Shown: one piece after another, positions 12,618 to 25,072 of the stretch
How the letters are laid out: each line of letters begins with the position of its first letter
Position numbering within the stretch: the first letter of the stretch is position 1
Assembly: GCA_964017145.1 (NCBI GenBank)
Contig: OZ024846.1
Location: forward strand, 2,418,001-2,482,000
Source: Agrocybe praecox
Lineage: Eukaryota > Basidiomycota > Agaricomycetes > Agaricales > Agrocybaceae
Direction of reading: 5' to 3'
DNA: 64,000 nucleotides
The notes under the pieces: model-generated
Databases searched by the model: none
Told to the model about the DNA's origin: nothing
What the model saw: only the letters and a program-made list of their open reading frames with translations
Program-made: the position numbers and the translations under genes

Positions 12618-13570
12618 GAAGTCAGTTTCTTGCAGTCATCGATAGTTGGCACGTCTTTGGTATGTTCTGCCTGCTTCAGACGAGGAAGTATTACAGAATT
12701 TACGATGAGAGGAGAAAAGCAATGGATTGACTGTCCATCGTCATTCCCAAAACAACAGGCAAGTATATTACGTAATCGTTTGGACTCCAATTCGGAGGAC
12801 GCCTTTATTGACTCGCTCCCGTCATCGCTCCGTTCTCTTGACGCTCATATATCCACTCCAATCATTTTGCCAGAAATATTGCTTTATTTCTGATATTCGG
12901 TAACATGATCTTCTGAAGTACACATGAGCCAAAGTCGGAAAGAGGTAACGTTTGACCGAGACCCTGGACGCTTCTGTAGCTTGCTTCAAGTTTCAGTCAA
13001 ATGGAAGAAGTCCAACAAAATTTCATGATGCGGTATGTACTATGTACAATTCACATCACTTGATTGAATCGAAAAAAATAGTCACAGCCAATTCAATAAC
13101 CAAACTCGCCCTAGGCTTGCTGTCAATAATGAGGAATGGAAGATCATAATCATCAGGCGGAACACCGTGATCATCATCATTAACGCCCTTCATATGCACT
13201 CAGTGGAACCGCATGAGCTGGTGTGTTTGCCGAAATCCCGATGTCAGTTTTGACTTCGACCTTTCATATCCAAACGACACTAGATTAATCACAAGGTATT
13301 CTTTACAATCGTGCTTCAGCAACTGGAGGGGCTGATTTAAGAACCGACTTGAATGGAAAGTCAAGCTCATACTCCTACATAGTCGCATTTGACAATACTC
13401 TTCCTGCATGGTGGCGTCAATCTAAGTCCTTCTCCGTTTGTGGCAAGTTTTCACGAGTTACCTCGAAATCCGTTGAGAATTCTAGAAGGCGGCGTCTGTT
13501 GGTCCTTGCCATTCGGGTGAGTGAACAGAAGGTGAACACTATGTTGTGCGATGCTCACTATGGGTAATGA
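12614..13570 (-). other. Coding-like exons of an unidentified minus-strand gene, possibly decayed
   Basis: Three open segments read like protein on the minus strand. The first, about 13550-13200, reads RRRLLEFSTDFE then, after a possible intron, EEYCQMRL...LLKHDCKEYLVINL. The second, about 13199-13060, is in the same frame after one TGA and contains PPDDYDLPFLIIDSKPRASL. The third, 12852-12614, is open without an ATG (ERSDDGSESIK...DDCKKLTS) and ends TGA. No family is recognised. The final stop overlaps the ATG of the WD40 gene by the four bases ATGA. It could be a real small gene with uncalled introns or a remnant. Confidence 0.25.
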
Positions 13571-14284
13571 AGGTAATTGAAGCTGATAATACGCTCATCG
13601 GTCCTGGCCATGCGGCAAGCAGCTCCAATCGGAGACTTATGAAAATCTGATTTTGCTACGCTTTAACTTGATTCATATCACTTACAAGGAGGCCGTGAAG
13701 AAAATTTCTTCGGTCCGATGTTACGCCTCCCGTCCTAATTTCCAGGACTGAAAATTGGCACAGCGTCAATAAGTGCCCAGCTGCATTCACGAGATTGATG
13801 CACCAGAGAACGACAGCCGATAATAGCCACTAGTGACCTGTAAAATAAGACATATGATAGTGGGTTCGAAAATGAACATAGAAGACATCTAAAGTAATTA
13901 TACTTGATAAGTACCTGCAGCCGCAAAGGTTCGAAGAACTCGGGCCCCATAGTCCACCGTACTCGCGGTCCTTGATATTCTTATATGGATAGATACGATA
14001 TAGATTTTTCTATTCCATGCTGGAATTTTCCTAGTCTCACGGTGAAAGGATGTGAGTGGAGAAGTGCCTGCAGCAGAAATAAAGAAATTCAATAGATAAG
14101 AAAACGATGTAGATCCTGAGTTAATCCTCTTTTTTGTAAACCCATATAAACAAGGCCAGAAGTCTAAAGCTGGCCACTATCGATCCATCCGTCCGTCTAA
14201 AATCCATAAAATGAAACTCAATTGGCCTTTCCGCTCTTCTCCTTGGTACTGTGGCTGAGAGAAGCCGAGATGTCTCGTCCCAGC
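13571..14284. other. Intergenic with short unassigned open stretches
   Basis: Minus-strand open stretches near 13735-13950 and 13898-14092 could be joined through a gt-ag pair, but they show no known domain. No gene is called. Confidence 0.35.
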
Positions 14285-15031
14285 CTAACAACGATCAGCG
14301 AGCAAAAGGTAAACCACATGCTGAGCGGCTACCAGTAAGTAAATGTGAACAAAGGTAAGGCAGAGGTGGACGTACATGTTTGGTGCAATCCAAAATTTAA
14401 CAACTTCACTGTAATCGCTCAGCTCCGACCACGAGCATGCTCTGCAAAAATACTCCTGAAGAACCCAGATAGTTGTCTTGCACAGAGTAAGACTTGCCCC
14501 TGCAAACCCAAGCAGAGGCGCAATATCTTTTGGCGAAATGTGGACTGTGAACAAATACGCAAGCTAGCAAGGAAACCGGTCAGTGAAATGGCAGACAAAG
14601 GAAAAATGAATCCAAACGTTTAAAGAGGTCTCTACGAGGTTTGAAACAGCTATAGATGCGAGGTCAGAGCTCGGCATACAGCAGCCACAGCATAGCTTAC
14701 CAGCAGCTGGAGCAAACCCGACCTTTTCATGATAGCCTTTAACGCTGTAGACCTTCAGACCTGTTAGTCGATTGATAGAGTAGTAGCAGAAATCATGGTC
14801 TACCTTATCTATTCTCTCATATCTATCAAATCCACTCCAGAACCATCTCAAATCACCTCCCTCCATAGATCTGGGTCTGCGCAAAACCGGTGCAGGGAAA
14901 TCAGCTCCACAAATCACCAGGGTATCAGTGCCAAAAGCAGACCTCATAAGAACGTAGCCCGCATCCCATAGAATGATAGGCGCAGTGATGAGAAACCAGA
15001 GCGAGATCCAGTTGTATCGCTTGGGAGGCAT
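14285..15031 (-). CDS. Conserved fungal multi-pass membrane protein, EXPERA-like
   Basis: The chosen ATG (15031) begins MPPKRYNWISLWFLITAPI, a hydrophobic first helix that continues LWDAGYVLMR. After introns the sequence resumes RPRSMEGGDLRWFWSGFDRY, then ERIDK joined to VYSVKGYHEKVGFAPA, then VVETSLNVW, HISPKDIAPLLGFAGASLTLCKTTIWVLQEYF and a last hydrophobic stretch before the stop at 14285. The pattern of four to five membrane helices, an RPRSMxGGDLxWFW motif, an N/VVE motif and LxEYFC resembles an uncharacterised fungal membrane family of EXPERA (emopamil-binding/TMEM97) type. That assignment is from memory of the motif and is not certain. An ATG further upstream (15202) would add a segment with no family likeness, so it was not chosen. 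Confidence 0.6.
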
Positions 15032-16470
15032 CGCTAGTTGCTGAAGTGGGGAAAGTGGAGAGGCGATGATGGAGATGAAGAAAGGGAATAATCCCAAACC
15101 GAACTGGACGTAGAGTAAGTAATAGAAATCATCATTTGTATATAAACCGGAACAAGAGTGAGGTTCAAGATTTCTAGACTTGTGCCATGAGAAAATTAAC
15201 AACTTCTAGCCTTAAGGAGCAGACCTTCCGTAAGAATAAGGGAAAGCCGTGATTGTAAGATCAATCTGGAACACCCCTCATGGCAGGTACGGCGATTTCA
15301 TTGAACTTTTGCGGTGATTAGATAGTGCGAATTTGACCCAAGGAAAAGGCAGAGTCCCATCTGTTATGGGAGTGGAAAACTTCATCTCCGTGTGTGTTAG
15401 CCACTGGCAATATCGAATGCTGGAATGTAATGAAATCCGGCGTAATTCGTCAATAAATGATAATTGGAGTCATGGAAGAAAATGGATAGAATTTCAACGT
15501 ACATATCATTTTACGAGAAACTTCTCAGCTATTATGCAGTCAATATGGAACACGGTATCGGTACGTAAATGAGTAAAGAATTCTTAGATTCCCATTGGGT
15601 TAGGTCCAAATTCTACGCTCCCACGCGTCGCGTCGCGCTTCACTGTCACGTGATTAAGTGACACACATGATTTTGAGGTCACAATATGTTCCGCCATCAT
15701 TTTCGTATCTCCTTTTCCTCAGCAACAACCAACAAAGAAAGACACTGTATTTTCCGGACAATCTTCTGATGAGTTACATTCAAGATGAGGGCGATTCACA
15801 GTGTTAGCTAAGGTGGCTTTATCTTTACCGTCCAAAAATTTCTAAGAGATTTATACCATGAAAGTTCTCAGATATCCCAGGGACAATCATGATGTCCGTT
15901 ATAAGTCCATATATTTGTCCACTGGTTGAGGTAGGCAGCTTTCTTCTATCCCAGGTTTCTGTACACTGATAGCCAGCATGTGTGTCTCTTCATAGGGCTG
16001 AACCTATGGAGCTGCCTTTTAGCGTTAGCGAGAAACTCTTGAAAACTATGCATGTGTATAGGCCTCACGATATCTGGAAGTCGAGTGATGGTCCATATTT
16101 CGGTCTTTGTTTCTTCTTCTTCGTGAAACGATGATGTGGAAAACATGTGCGTAGTAACTCAGCTCTACTAGGATAGAGGTCCAAGCACCACAACTCGTCC
16201 AAAGTCGGTCCGCCCAAGTTTGAATGCGGTCCACACGGCCCCTTTTGTTGCGAGAATATGCATTTTTTGTAAACATTTTACTTCCATATACATCTATGAC
16301 GTTGAATGTTCTCGCAGAATTATTTTCGGATGGCTTCCTAGTCCCTACATCAGTCATATTCACAGGTTATATCACCGAACACGATCATAGGGTCGTCTAC
16401 GGAGAACTTTCGACTGCTTCTGCCACCTACTGCGGACCGCGTTTGTTTTTTTCGTCTGTCCTACATACAG
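15032..16470. other. Gene-free interval between the membrane protein and esterase B
   Basis: About 1.4 kb with only short frames on both strands. It presumably holds the promoters of the two divergent neighbours. Confidence 0.5.
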
Positions 16471-16477
16471 CTCTTCA

Positions 16478-16484
16478 TATATAG
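16478..16484 (+). promoter_or_regulatory. TATA-like box of esterase B
   Basis: TATATAG lies 49 bp before the ATG at 16527. Confidence 0.45.
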
Positions 16485-16526
16485 CAAGCTTTGGGTGACA
16501 TTGGTTGACCTCACCCTTTTCTCAAC

Positions 16527-18808
16527 ATGAATCTAGCGTCTAATTTTGTTTGGGTCGCGTTGCTAATCCCTTATTTGTCTTTTATTGTGCCAGTGCAAGC
16601 AGTCCTGACTGCTCCATCTGTACCGGTGGTTGATTTGGGATACGCGCAATATCAAGGAACGGTCGTCTCTGACACAGTGACCAATGCAACTCATACAAGA
16701 TTCCTGGGAATGCGCTATGCGGCAGCTCCGACTGGTACGTGAACTCCCAGTATTTTCTCAAAATAAAACTTAACGAAGTTTGCGACAGGTTCCAGACGAT
16801 TCAGGGCACCATCTTCCCCTGAAACTACTCCTGGGATCCAATTAGCCAACGCCGCGCCCTCTACGTGCCTCCAAGGTGCACAAGGCTCGTCGGCGACAAC
16901 ACCCTTCCGCGTAAAGCATACAAAACGCGCCACAGATGTCGGTGCTTCGGAAGATTGCCTTTTCCTAAGGTGTGCCAACGAACCGCCCTCGAATTCGTTA
17001 TTTTGAATAACCCACCGTACAAGTGTATTTATGCCTGGTACCCCAGGTCAACGTAAAGATTTGCCTGTAGTGTTCTTTATTCACGGGTATGTTTCGCAGC
17101 GCTACCTTTCGTGAAGGTTGATTCAGACTAAAGATAATTGGGTTTTATCCAGCGGAGGATATGTCGAGGGAAGTATTACAAATCTCAACGGCAATGATCT
17201 TATCAGAGAGTCTGGTGAGGGTGTTGTCAGCGTCTTTGCACAGTATAGGGTCGGCCTTTTTGGTTTCCTCCCTGGGCAGAAAGTCAAGGACGAAGGAGAT
17301 TTGAATGCTGGTTTGTGTATGTATGGGTCTTTCTCTGCCTTCTTGAAGATGATTTACCTGTGCATCAGTGGACCAGCAGTTTGCACTGCAGTGGATTCAA
17401 CAACATGTGAGCATACCCATTACGCGTCTTGGACGATGTGTTAACCCAAAAAATGAGATATCAAAATTTGGCGGGGACCCGACAAAAGTAACGATTTGGG
17501 GCCAGTCAGCTGGCGCTGGTTCAGTTTTACAGCACATCGTTGCCAATGGTGGAATGACAAAGCCCCCTCTCTTCAGAGCAGCTATGACGAGCTCGACCTT
17601 CTTACCATCCCAATATAAGTATAACGATCGTATTCCAGAGGTACGGAAGGTCGTTCCTCTATTTTCCACAAGAGTCGCTGAATCTTTTTCAGATTTTATA
17701 CGACGAAGTTGTAAATCAAGTAAAGTAAGAGAATATCTCATGCGCTGGGCATGCCAACTGATTTTTCACATTGAAGCTGTTCATCAACTGTGAATTCACT
17801 TGATTGCCTCCGCGCCGCCGACGTTAATGCGCTGCAAGCTGCTAACATCGTGATCAATCAGAGCGGGTTTTTTGGCACGTTCGTGTTCGTACCGGTCGTT
17901 GATGGTTCTTTTATCACGGATCGACCGACACAAATTTTAAGAAGGGGGAGGGTGAACGGAGTAAGTTGAACGCTTGATTTTTTTCTTACTTTGGTTGACA
18001 TCATTCTTCCAGAAAATCATTTACTCTGTTACCAATCCCATGGAAGGAGCCGACTTTGTGAACCAGAGCATAGCCAACACTGTCCAGGTTCCGGACTATA
18101 TATCACAATTATTCCCAAATTTGGAGTCTAAGGACGTACAAATGGCAGCGTCGCTTTATAAGGGGCTGGGCTCTAATATCGCTCAAGTCATCTCTATCAT
18201 GGGTGAAAGTAGGCCATCGTAGTCTCTCAGCATCGACATCCTTCTCATTGCTGCAACTTTAGCGATTATCATCTGCCCCACTTATTATCTCTTGCGTGGC
18301 TTTGGCGGAAATGCCTTCAAGGTGTTTTATGCTTTGATAGTGCCTCTTGAACCAGGAAGTTGACCGGTGCTTTCCAGGGAGAATTTGCCATCCCCCCTGG
18401 CAACCATGCCCAAGATGTGCCTTATTACTTTCCGAAGTACGTATTAATTCATAAACATTATATATCTCTTTGCCGAAACTACTGTCTAGTGGACACCTCC
18501 CCCCTTTTGCCAATCCTGATTTCGATAATGCCTTTGCCGAGTCTTTCGCCGACATGGTGATGTCACTTAACCCCAATGTCAAACATGATCCGACAAACAT
18601 AACGCCTTTCTGGCCTCTCTGGCAGGAATCCAACGAAATGGTTTTCAATATGACAGAAAGTGGAACGCCAGTTGTCGAAATTGTGAAAACTTCCAGCGCT
18701 TTATTAGCACGGTGCAGGTACGTCTATGATTATAGCGACTTCTGCCAGACAACACCCTAATTGTCGTTTAGTTTCTGGGAAAGTGTTGGTTCTGCTACTG
18801 CTCAGTAA
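16527..18808 (+). CDS. Secreted carotenoid ester lipase-like carboxylesterase, paralogue B
   Basis: Type-B carboxylesterase with a strong signal peptide (hydrophobic run FVWVALLIPYLSFIVPVQA), then [10 protein letters not shown] and FLGMRYAAAPTG. The exons joined are SRRFRAPSSPETTPG...SEDCLFL, VFMPGTPGQRKDLPVVFFIHG, the oxyanion-hole [39 protein letters not shown] and [22 protein letters not shown] with the nucleophile Ser. They continue with FFGTFVFVPVVDGSF, SVTNPMEGADFV (catalytic Glu region) and GEFAIPPGNHAQDV (catalytic His). The C-terminal exon is FWESVGSATAQ-TAA. The intron inside AFK|GEF, missing from E and F, is present here (about 18319-18377). All signature residues are intact. It is followed by an MFS transporter on the same strand and then esterase C on the opposite strand. 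Confidence 0.9.
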
Positions 18809-19424
18809 GGCATATTAAACTTGTAGGCTGCTGCAGGATGTCCAAAAATCGTGTGCGTGTTACCATGATAATAAAATGCCCATCATAGCATCGATAGCGC
18901 TTAGAGATCATGATGCTATCAAAGCCCAAAATAGCTTTCCGAGGCGCTTCAAATATAGTAGGTCCTTATCAATGACTTGGTTCTTGTCATTCCATTTCAA
19001 CTGAGGCGTACGTTTGCGGTTTCACTCATATATTAAATCCCAAGCATCGCTAAAGCTCAAGTAGCGCAATTCGCTCGCCTTATTATATTCGGCACGATTG
19101 TCAGCCCACGGTAAGAACATATCAAACACCATTTGCTCCGAATAATCCCTATGACTTGTCATCTGTCGTGACCTGTGCGAGATCCAACAGGAGTCAAGAA
19201 GCTTCGAGGACCAAGAGTTCCTCATTTGTTGCGCTTGCGGGAAATTAACAACGCAACTATCTTGTATGCTGTTTGTAAATATACACTTCCATCCACGGAA
19301 GCGGCAGCAGGTATGTACGCAGTAAGGACGGGAAACTCGCAACAGCGGTCCGTGCTCTTTATATCTTCTCAGCCTTACAACTGTCCCCCCCCATTCTATT
19401 CCCCTCACCTTCATTTTCGCTTGA

Positions 19425-21325
19425 ATGGTACGAAACGACGAAGAAACCCCTTTACTGTCCAAGGTCCATCCTACTCCCTTACCTCGACTTCAATTTTCTA
19501 TCCTCCTTTTTCTACAACTGGCAGAGCCTCTGACCTCCAATGTCATCTCTCCATTTGCACCTCAACTTGTACGCGATCTAGGGATCACGCATGGCAGAGA
19601 CAGTCGAGTTGGTCATTACGTTGGCTTGTTGGTATGCGATTAATCTCTGTCATTGGGGGCTTACCTCTGGAACGCATGTATGCAGCAATCTATCTTCTTC
19701 ATTGCGGAAGGGTGTACGGTCCTCTACTGGAGTCGGACATCGGATCGCGTTGGACGAAGGCCCGTTATTATGGCTGGCCTTCTCGGGCTCTCTCTCTCAA
19801 TGTATGCGTTTGGACTTTCGAAGACATTCGTGGCCTTGTTAATAAGGTGAATATTATGCATACGAAAATGCACTGCCTTGTTAACGTGCAACGCGTAATT
19901 TTAGTCGAAGTTTAAGTGGGGCTTTGAGTACGTTGTTCACAGCTTTTCGGAAAATATGTCCCCTAATCTCGATGGTACGTTAGATGGTAACGTTGGGGTT
20001 ATGAAAAGGTTAGACTTTGTCTCATTAAATACGAGAGAAATACTCAACCGTGCATTAGCATGGTCGCTGAGATGACTGATTCGACCAACATATCGACGGT
20101 ATGGCGTTACTCTTTGCTGGCCACTGAACCTATTCTGACCAGAATACACTTAGGCCTATGCATACATGCCTTTGGCATGGAATACTGGCGGAACGGTAGG
20201 CAAAAAGCCACGAAGTACCTATCTCAGATCTTTAAATTATCTCCCTCCTTAGCTTGGGCCTATGATCGGTGGATGGCTTTATAGCCCAGCAAAACGCTTC
20301 CCCGGACTCTTTGGTCAAAATGAGTTTCTCAAGTCCCATCCATATTTCTTGCCATGTGCAGTCCCTGCTACATTTTCCCTATCAGCATGTATTGTCAGCT
20401 TTTTATTTCTCGAAGAAACTCTACTATCTCCAATTCCGGTCCTAGAATACCTTGGCCTGCGTAAATCTAGGGCACAACCTCAAGAAAACAATGCATCGGT
20501 GGTCGATAATTCGCGTGCCCGCACTGATCACCCCCTAAAAACACAGGAACGCCTCCCGCTACGATCCCTCTTTACACCGCGCGTTATCATGGCTTCTGGT
20601 AACTATGCTTCCCTAGCAGCAGTTGAAATCGCATTTCGTTCCATCCAACCTTTATTCTACTCAACTCCTATACAGTTAGGAGGCCTCGGATTATCAACCG
20701 CGAAAATAGGCAATATTCTAGCCGCATTCGGAATACTAAACGGTCTTTTCCAGGCTTGCTTCTTTGCGCGAATCAACGAACGCTGGGGATCAAGAACCAC
20801 CTTCATGTACGCGGTTGCATCCGCTATTCCTTGTTTCGCGATGTTTCCACTCCTGAGCTATATCGCTCAGAAGGAAGGATATAGTCATCTACTGTGGGTT
20901 GGCGTTGGCGTACAGGTTGTGGTATCGGTTGCTATGTGTTCTGGATACGGTGAGTCTATCGAATCCGTTCCAAGTAACCAATTCTTCATGTAAATGCAAT
21001 AGGCGCTATTTTTATTTTTATCGCAAAAGCGGCGCCAAATAGGGATTCAATTGGGGCAACGAATGGGATAAGCCAGGTTGGTCCTCCAAATTCAAACATT
21101 TAAGGGCCGTATCGTGGACCTTAATCTTACTATGTCCTCACACAGACTTCAGTGAGCATTATGCGGGCGATCGGACCGGCGGCGGCTAGCTCCCTCTTCT
21201 CGCTTTCCATCGAGAAGGGATACATTGGTGGCAATCTCGTATACTGCATCCTTATGGCATTTGTGTGCGTTGCGGTGTACATAGGCTCCTTGCTGCCGCG
21301 ACGTATGTGGTCAGACCTGGAATAG
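19425..21325 (+). CDS. MFS transporter, DHA1-like drug/metabolite:H+ antiporter family
   Basis: The start MVRNDEETPLLS leads into the first helix, LQFSILLFLQLAEPLTSNVISPFAPQLV. After an intron comes IFFIAEGCTVLYWSRTSDRVGRRP, the MFS motif A (DRxGRR). The chain continues MAGLLGLSLSMYAFGLS, RSLSGAL, DGNVGVMKSMVAEMTDSTN, then AYAYMPLAWNTGGTLGPMIGGWL (helix 5 GxxxGPxIGG), FPGLFGQNEFLKSHPYFLPC, a long central loop, and C-terminal helices such as ARINERWGSRTTFMYAVAS and WVGVGVQVVVSVAMCSGYG. The last exon ends RRMWSDLE-TAG. The protein is predicted to be in the plasma membrane; the substrate is unknown. It lies between two esterase genes that point toward it from either side, which may or may not be functional. 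Confidence 0.85.
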
Positions 21326-21509
21326 AAAATTATTCTGCTTGCATGACATATGTACTATTCAAAAATTTGTTCTATTAATTTAGTCAACAAATAGGAATGT
21401 TCAACATAAAACATATCAATCACTGTCCACTCTCGCCACTTTAACTGTTCCATAACCTGCAATATTGAATGTCAGGAAACGCTTGTGGCGGAAAGATGGT
21501 GGTGACAGC

Positions 21510-23793
21510 TTACTGGCAACGCCTCAATAAATCCGTAGACGTTTGGAAAGACTTCACGACTGGAGCTCCAAGGCTTGTTTGATTGAACAACAGCTCGTTG
21601 TTTCCATTCCATGGCTTCCATGCAGAAAGGGATATATTCGAGGGTTTATCCTGATCGATGGGATTGAGGTGCTTCACGAAGTTCATGAATGATCCAGCAA
21701 AGGCGTTGCTCAGATCTGAATTGCTGTTCTCTGGGAATTGTCCACTGAAGATGTCGATGAACATTGAGGGTCATAATATGACTTCACTCGTATGAACACG
21801 TACCCGTTGAAATAGTAAACTACGTCAGACCCATGGAGCGCTGGAGGAATCGCGAATTCGGCCTGTGTCAGGACCGATGAAATCAAATCTAGTATTCCAT
21901 GCTAGGGAGACGTAGTACATACCTTGAACGCACGATTCTGGAATGTATTCAGCAGGTTGTATGTCGGGCATATGAAGATGGCTATGACGTTTCAGGTAAA
22001 ATATGAGTCTTCGTCTTTTAAATGACTTGGCAGGATTAAGCGCTAAGCGGTACTGACATTCTCCCATTATCAAATTTGCCTGTGTGATATTGGATCCCAG
22101 AGAGGCGTATTGCCGAGTGACGGCTGCAATTTGCACAGGTCCAAAAGTTGGGAAAAGCTGAGACACGTAGTTGGTTGTTTGCAATGTCGAAGCTTGTGTT
22201 TGGTCGACGAATAGGTTGCCTTCGAAGCTGTTGGTCACAGCGTACCATGCGTTCTGCGAAAACGAATGAGATGAAATGGATACGACGAGTGCGTTGGAGT
22301 ACGTACCACATTCACTTTTCCGTTTTGTATTAATTTAGCAGGACTGTCCTGTATAAGGTGTCCATCGACCACGGGAACAAAGGAGAAAGAGCCGTAAAAT
22401 CCATTGAGTAGGATGGCTTGATTGGTTTCTTGCAATCTGGATACGTCCGCTTGACGAAGACATGTTAAGGTGTCAGTAGCGGATGTGCAGCTTGAATTTT
22501 TGGGTTATTATATTGATTCGTTTCAAAAGACGCATCATACTCACTTTGCGAGATCGACGACTTGCTGATATAATGTCTGGATAGTAATAATGTCAGAAAA
22601 CGCCAAAAGGAGCGGGAAACTGTACATACCTCTGGGATGCGGTCATTATATTTGTATTGAGGAGGAAGGAAGGTAGAGCTGGTAATGGCGGCCCTAAATA
22701 GAGGCGGGTTTGTCTTGCCTCCATTAGCAACCATCTGTTGAATGACTGAACCAGCCCCTGCCGATTGACCCCATATTGTGACTTTGTGAGGATCGCCACC
22801 GAACTTGCTAATCTATACAAATTCACGATGAGCCTGACGTGACTGAAAATGATTTCTTGGACGTACATGGTTTTGTACCCATTGAAGAGCAAATTGTTGA
22901 TCGACTGATTTAAGTAGTCTGTTAAAACGGAAAACAAATCCATTAAAGAAATTCAAGCTTACGCAATCCCGCATTTAATGCTCCACCTTCCTTCACGCTT
23001 GTTCCTGACAAGAACCCAAATAATCCAAGACGATATTGGATCAAAACAGTCACTACCTCCCCATCAGAAGCTCGGATAAGATCGTTGCCGTCGTAAAAAG
23101 TTCCGTATGTACTGTCGGATGCGCTACCAACTGAGTACCCTCCTCTGCACGACATTAGTTTCTATAATCAAGAATAAAATGAATATCAAGAGGATCACAT
23201 ACCCGTGTATCCAAACAACAACGGGAAGGTTTTTCTTTTCTCCAAGCTTTCCAGGAGTAACGACGCTGGGGAAGGTTATATCGTATAAGTCGGTATAGTA
23301 TGTTCACCAATGCAGTACTTACTCGAGGAAGAGGCAATCTTCTGACACGTTCTGCGTTGCGCCCTCGCTGTTGCCCGATGCTATATTCAGAAGAGATGAT
23401 CCGTTTGAATATTGTGAGAAGGGACTCGTGGCTGAAGTCCCAAACAGCCCCGCTTGTAAACACAGAGGTGGCTGCGTGTTTGCTATTTGAGCACCGGATG
23501 TGCTTGACGGTGCTGCTGGAGCATTAAACCGGAGAGTACCTGAAGAAAGGAACGGGTTCAACAACACATTATTACCAGAAACCAAGAATAATACCTGTTG
23601 GAGGAGCTGCATATCTTATGCCGAGAAACTGCGTGTTCGTTGATCCTGTCACTTTGTCCTGAACAAAACTTCCTTGGTATTCTGAGTATCCAAGATCCAC
23701 GACGTTGGATAGAGTAGAAGAGCGCGGAGTAGAATTGGCGGAGATTAATGGTAGGGTTGCGATTAAGGTCGAGAAACTAGTATGAATTTTCAT
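21510..23793 (-). CDS. Secreted carotenoid ester lipase-like carboxylesterase, paralogue C
   Basis: The ATG at 23793 gives a signal peptide ([19 protein letters not shown]) followed by [12 protein letters not shown] and [12 protein letters not shown]. The exons then read [15 protein letters not shown], a longer Ser/Asn-rich insert before [18 protein letters not shown], the oxyanion hole completed across the splice as [46 protein letters not shown] with the nucleophile Ser, [25 protein letters not shown] (catalytic Glu), [14 protein letters not shown] (catalytic His) and a last exon ending LLRRCQ-stop. Like paralogue A it lacks the FWxSV...TAQ exon, and it shares the FLSG motif where B, D, E and F have FLPG. 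A and C are therefore sister copies in inverted orientation. No defects were seen. Confidence 0.9.
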
Positions 23794-25072
23794 CTTGAGG
23801 AAACGGGGGTGGACTGTAGCGTCTGCCTTGAGTTATTCCACGCATTATATATCGTACATATGCTCCGAGACTCCTATTTGTCAGTACTGTCGCGCCCTCG
23901 TTGAAAGCACTACGCGTGTTTTGTGTCGGGTATGGCGGCAATGGCAATATGTCTTGAACGCGTGTACTGTACACAGGACCTGGTGCCGATTGATAGGTAA
24001 TGGATTTGCGTGTGTGACTCACTTAGGCACGCTTATTACTTGAAACAAAGCGATTGTTGGATTATTCCATGGGGCGAATTCATGCGGAGACATATATGAT
24101 ATCGATGTATGTAGTAGAAATGCAGAAGGAACAAGGACCGGAGCGGCACGGAAATCTATATTTGTAATGTAAGCATGACTCGAAGCGCTTGACTCATCAC
24201 AATCAGCGGTTTTTGATACTAGTGATTTTATTGGATGATTGTGTGATTAGTATACTTATATGGAGACATAGAGCATCACAATCATAGAGTGTCAGGATAA
24301 AATTTTAGCGTTTTGTGAAATCTGACCAGTCATAACACGGATGGGATCTAAACGCGGCATTCTCCGGAGCTTATGGTGATCACCGTGAGTTTCAGGAACC
24401 GTGAGACGGTCAGTCAAAACATATTTTCTGCACATCCTCTTCTTCCACCATATAATGTCCGGTATTTTAAAAAAGGTTATATCAGTCTATATCCCCTCAC
24501 CAAAATTCCAGGAGATAAAAAAGTTCGGATCGTCCCTCCTTTCAATCAGGAACTACAAGCTCACCGATCATCTCGCGCTATCTGGATTCTGAAGTGAAGG
24601 ATGTCCTGATAACTTTTCTTGATTTCATCTCACCTGGCCACATTTTTGAAAAGAATTCAACCGAGTCAGGCTGATTACCAAGTGTAATATCTCTTTAGTT
24701 TCAGGCCCTTTCATCCATCGTGTTGCTATGCTATTCTGTGCCAAAATATTCCTTGCCTTGAGAGCAGGCTAGCACTCAGTGGATACCCAGCAATAGAGCG
24801 CAGCTCAGCGTTGGGCAGCCGAAGCGTCCTGGCTCTCAAAAAAGCTGTCATGTACACGCAAGATCTGTGATTGGCGAGGCGCATTGGCTGTAAAGTTCAC
24901 GTTAAGTCTTTTGCGGTCTTGATCTAATCTAATCTAGCTTTCCCTGAAATCCATCTGCCGGGTCAGATTAACTCCCACGCGTGCCCTTTAGCTTTCTTTC
25001 GATCCATCGTATCGCTATCCTTTGTACCATTCAAGGATCGGCCTTGCCTTCTCTTTTTACTAGTCACAAGGG
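23794..25072. other. Intergenic between divergent esterase C and the F-box gene
   Basis: No gene seen. It contains the TATA box of esterase C and a GATCTAATCTAATC motif at about 24921-24935 that recurs near other genes in the window. Confidence 0.5.
23844..23851 (-). promoter_or_regulatory. TATA box of esterase C
   Basis: On the minus strand TATATAAT lies about 51 bp before the ATG at 23793. Confidence 0.5.

Noticed and set aside
15946..16484. Short frames on both strands upstream of esterase B
   Set aside because: They overlap each other and the esterase B promoter; no coding character.
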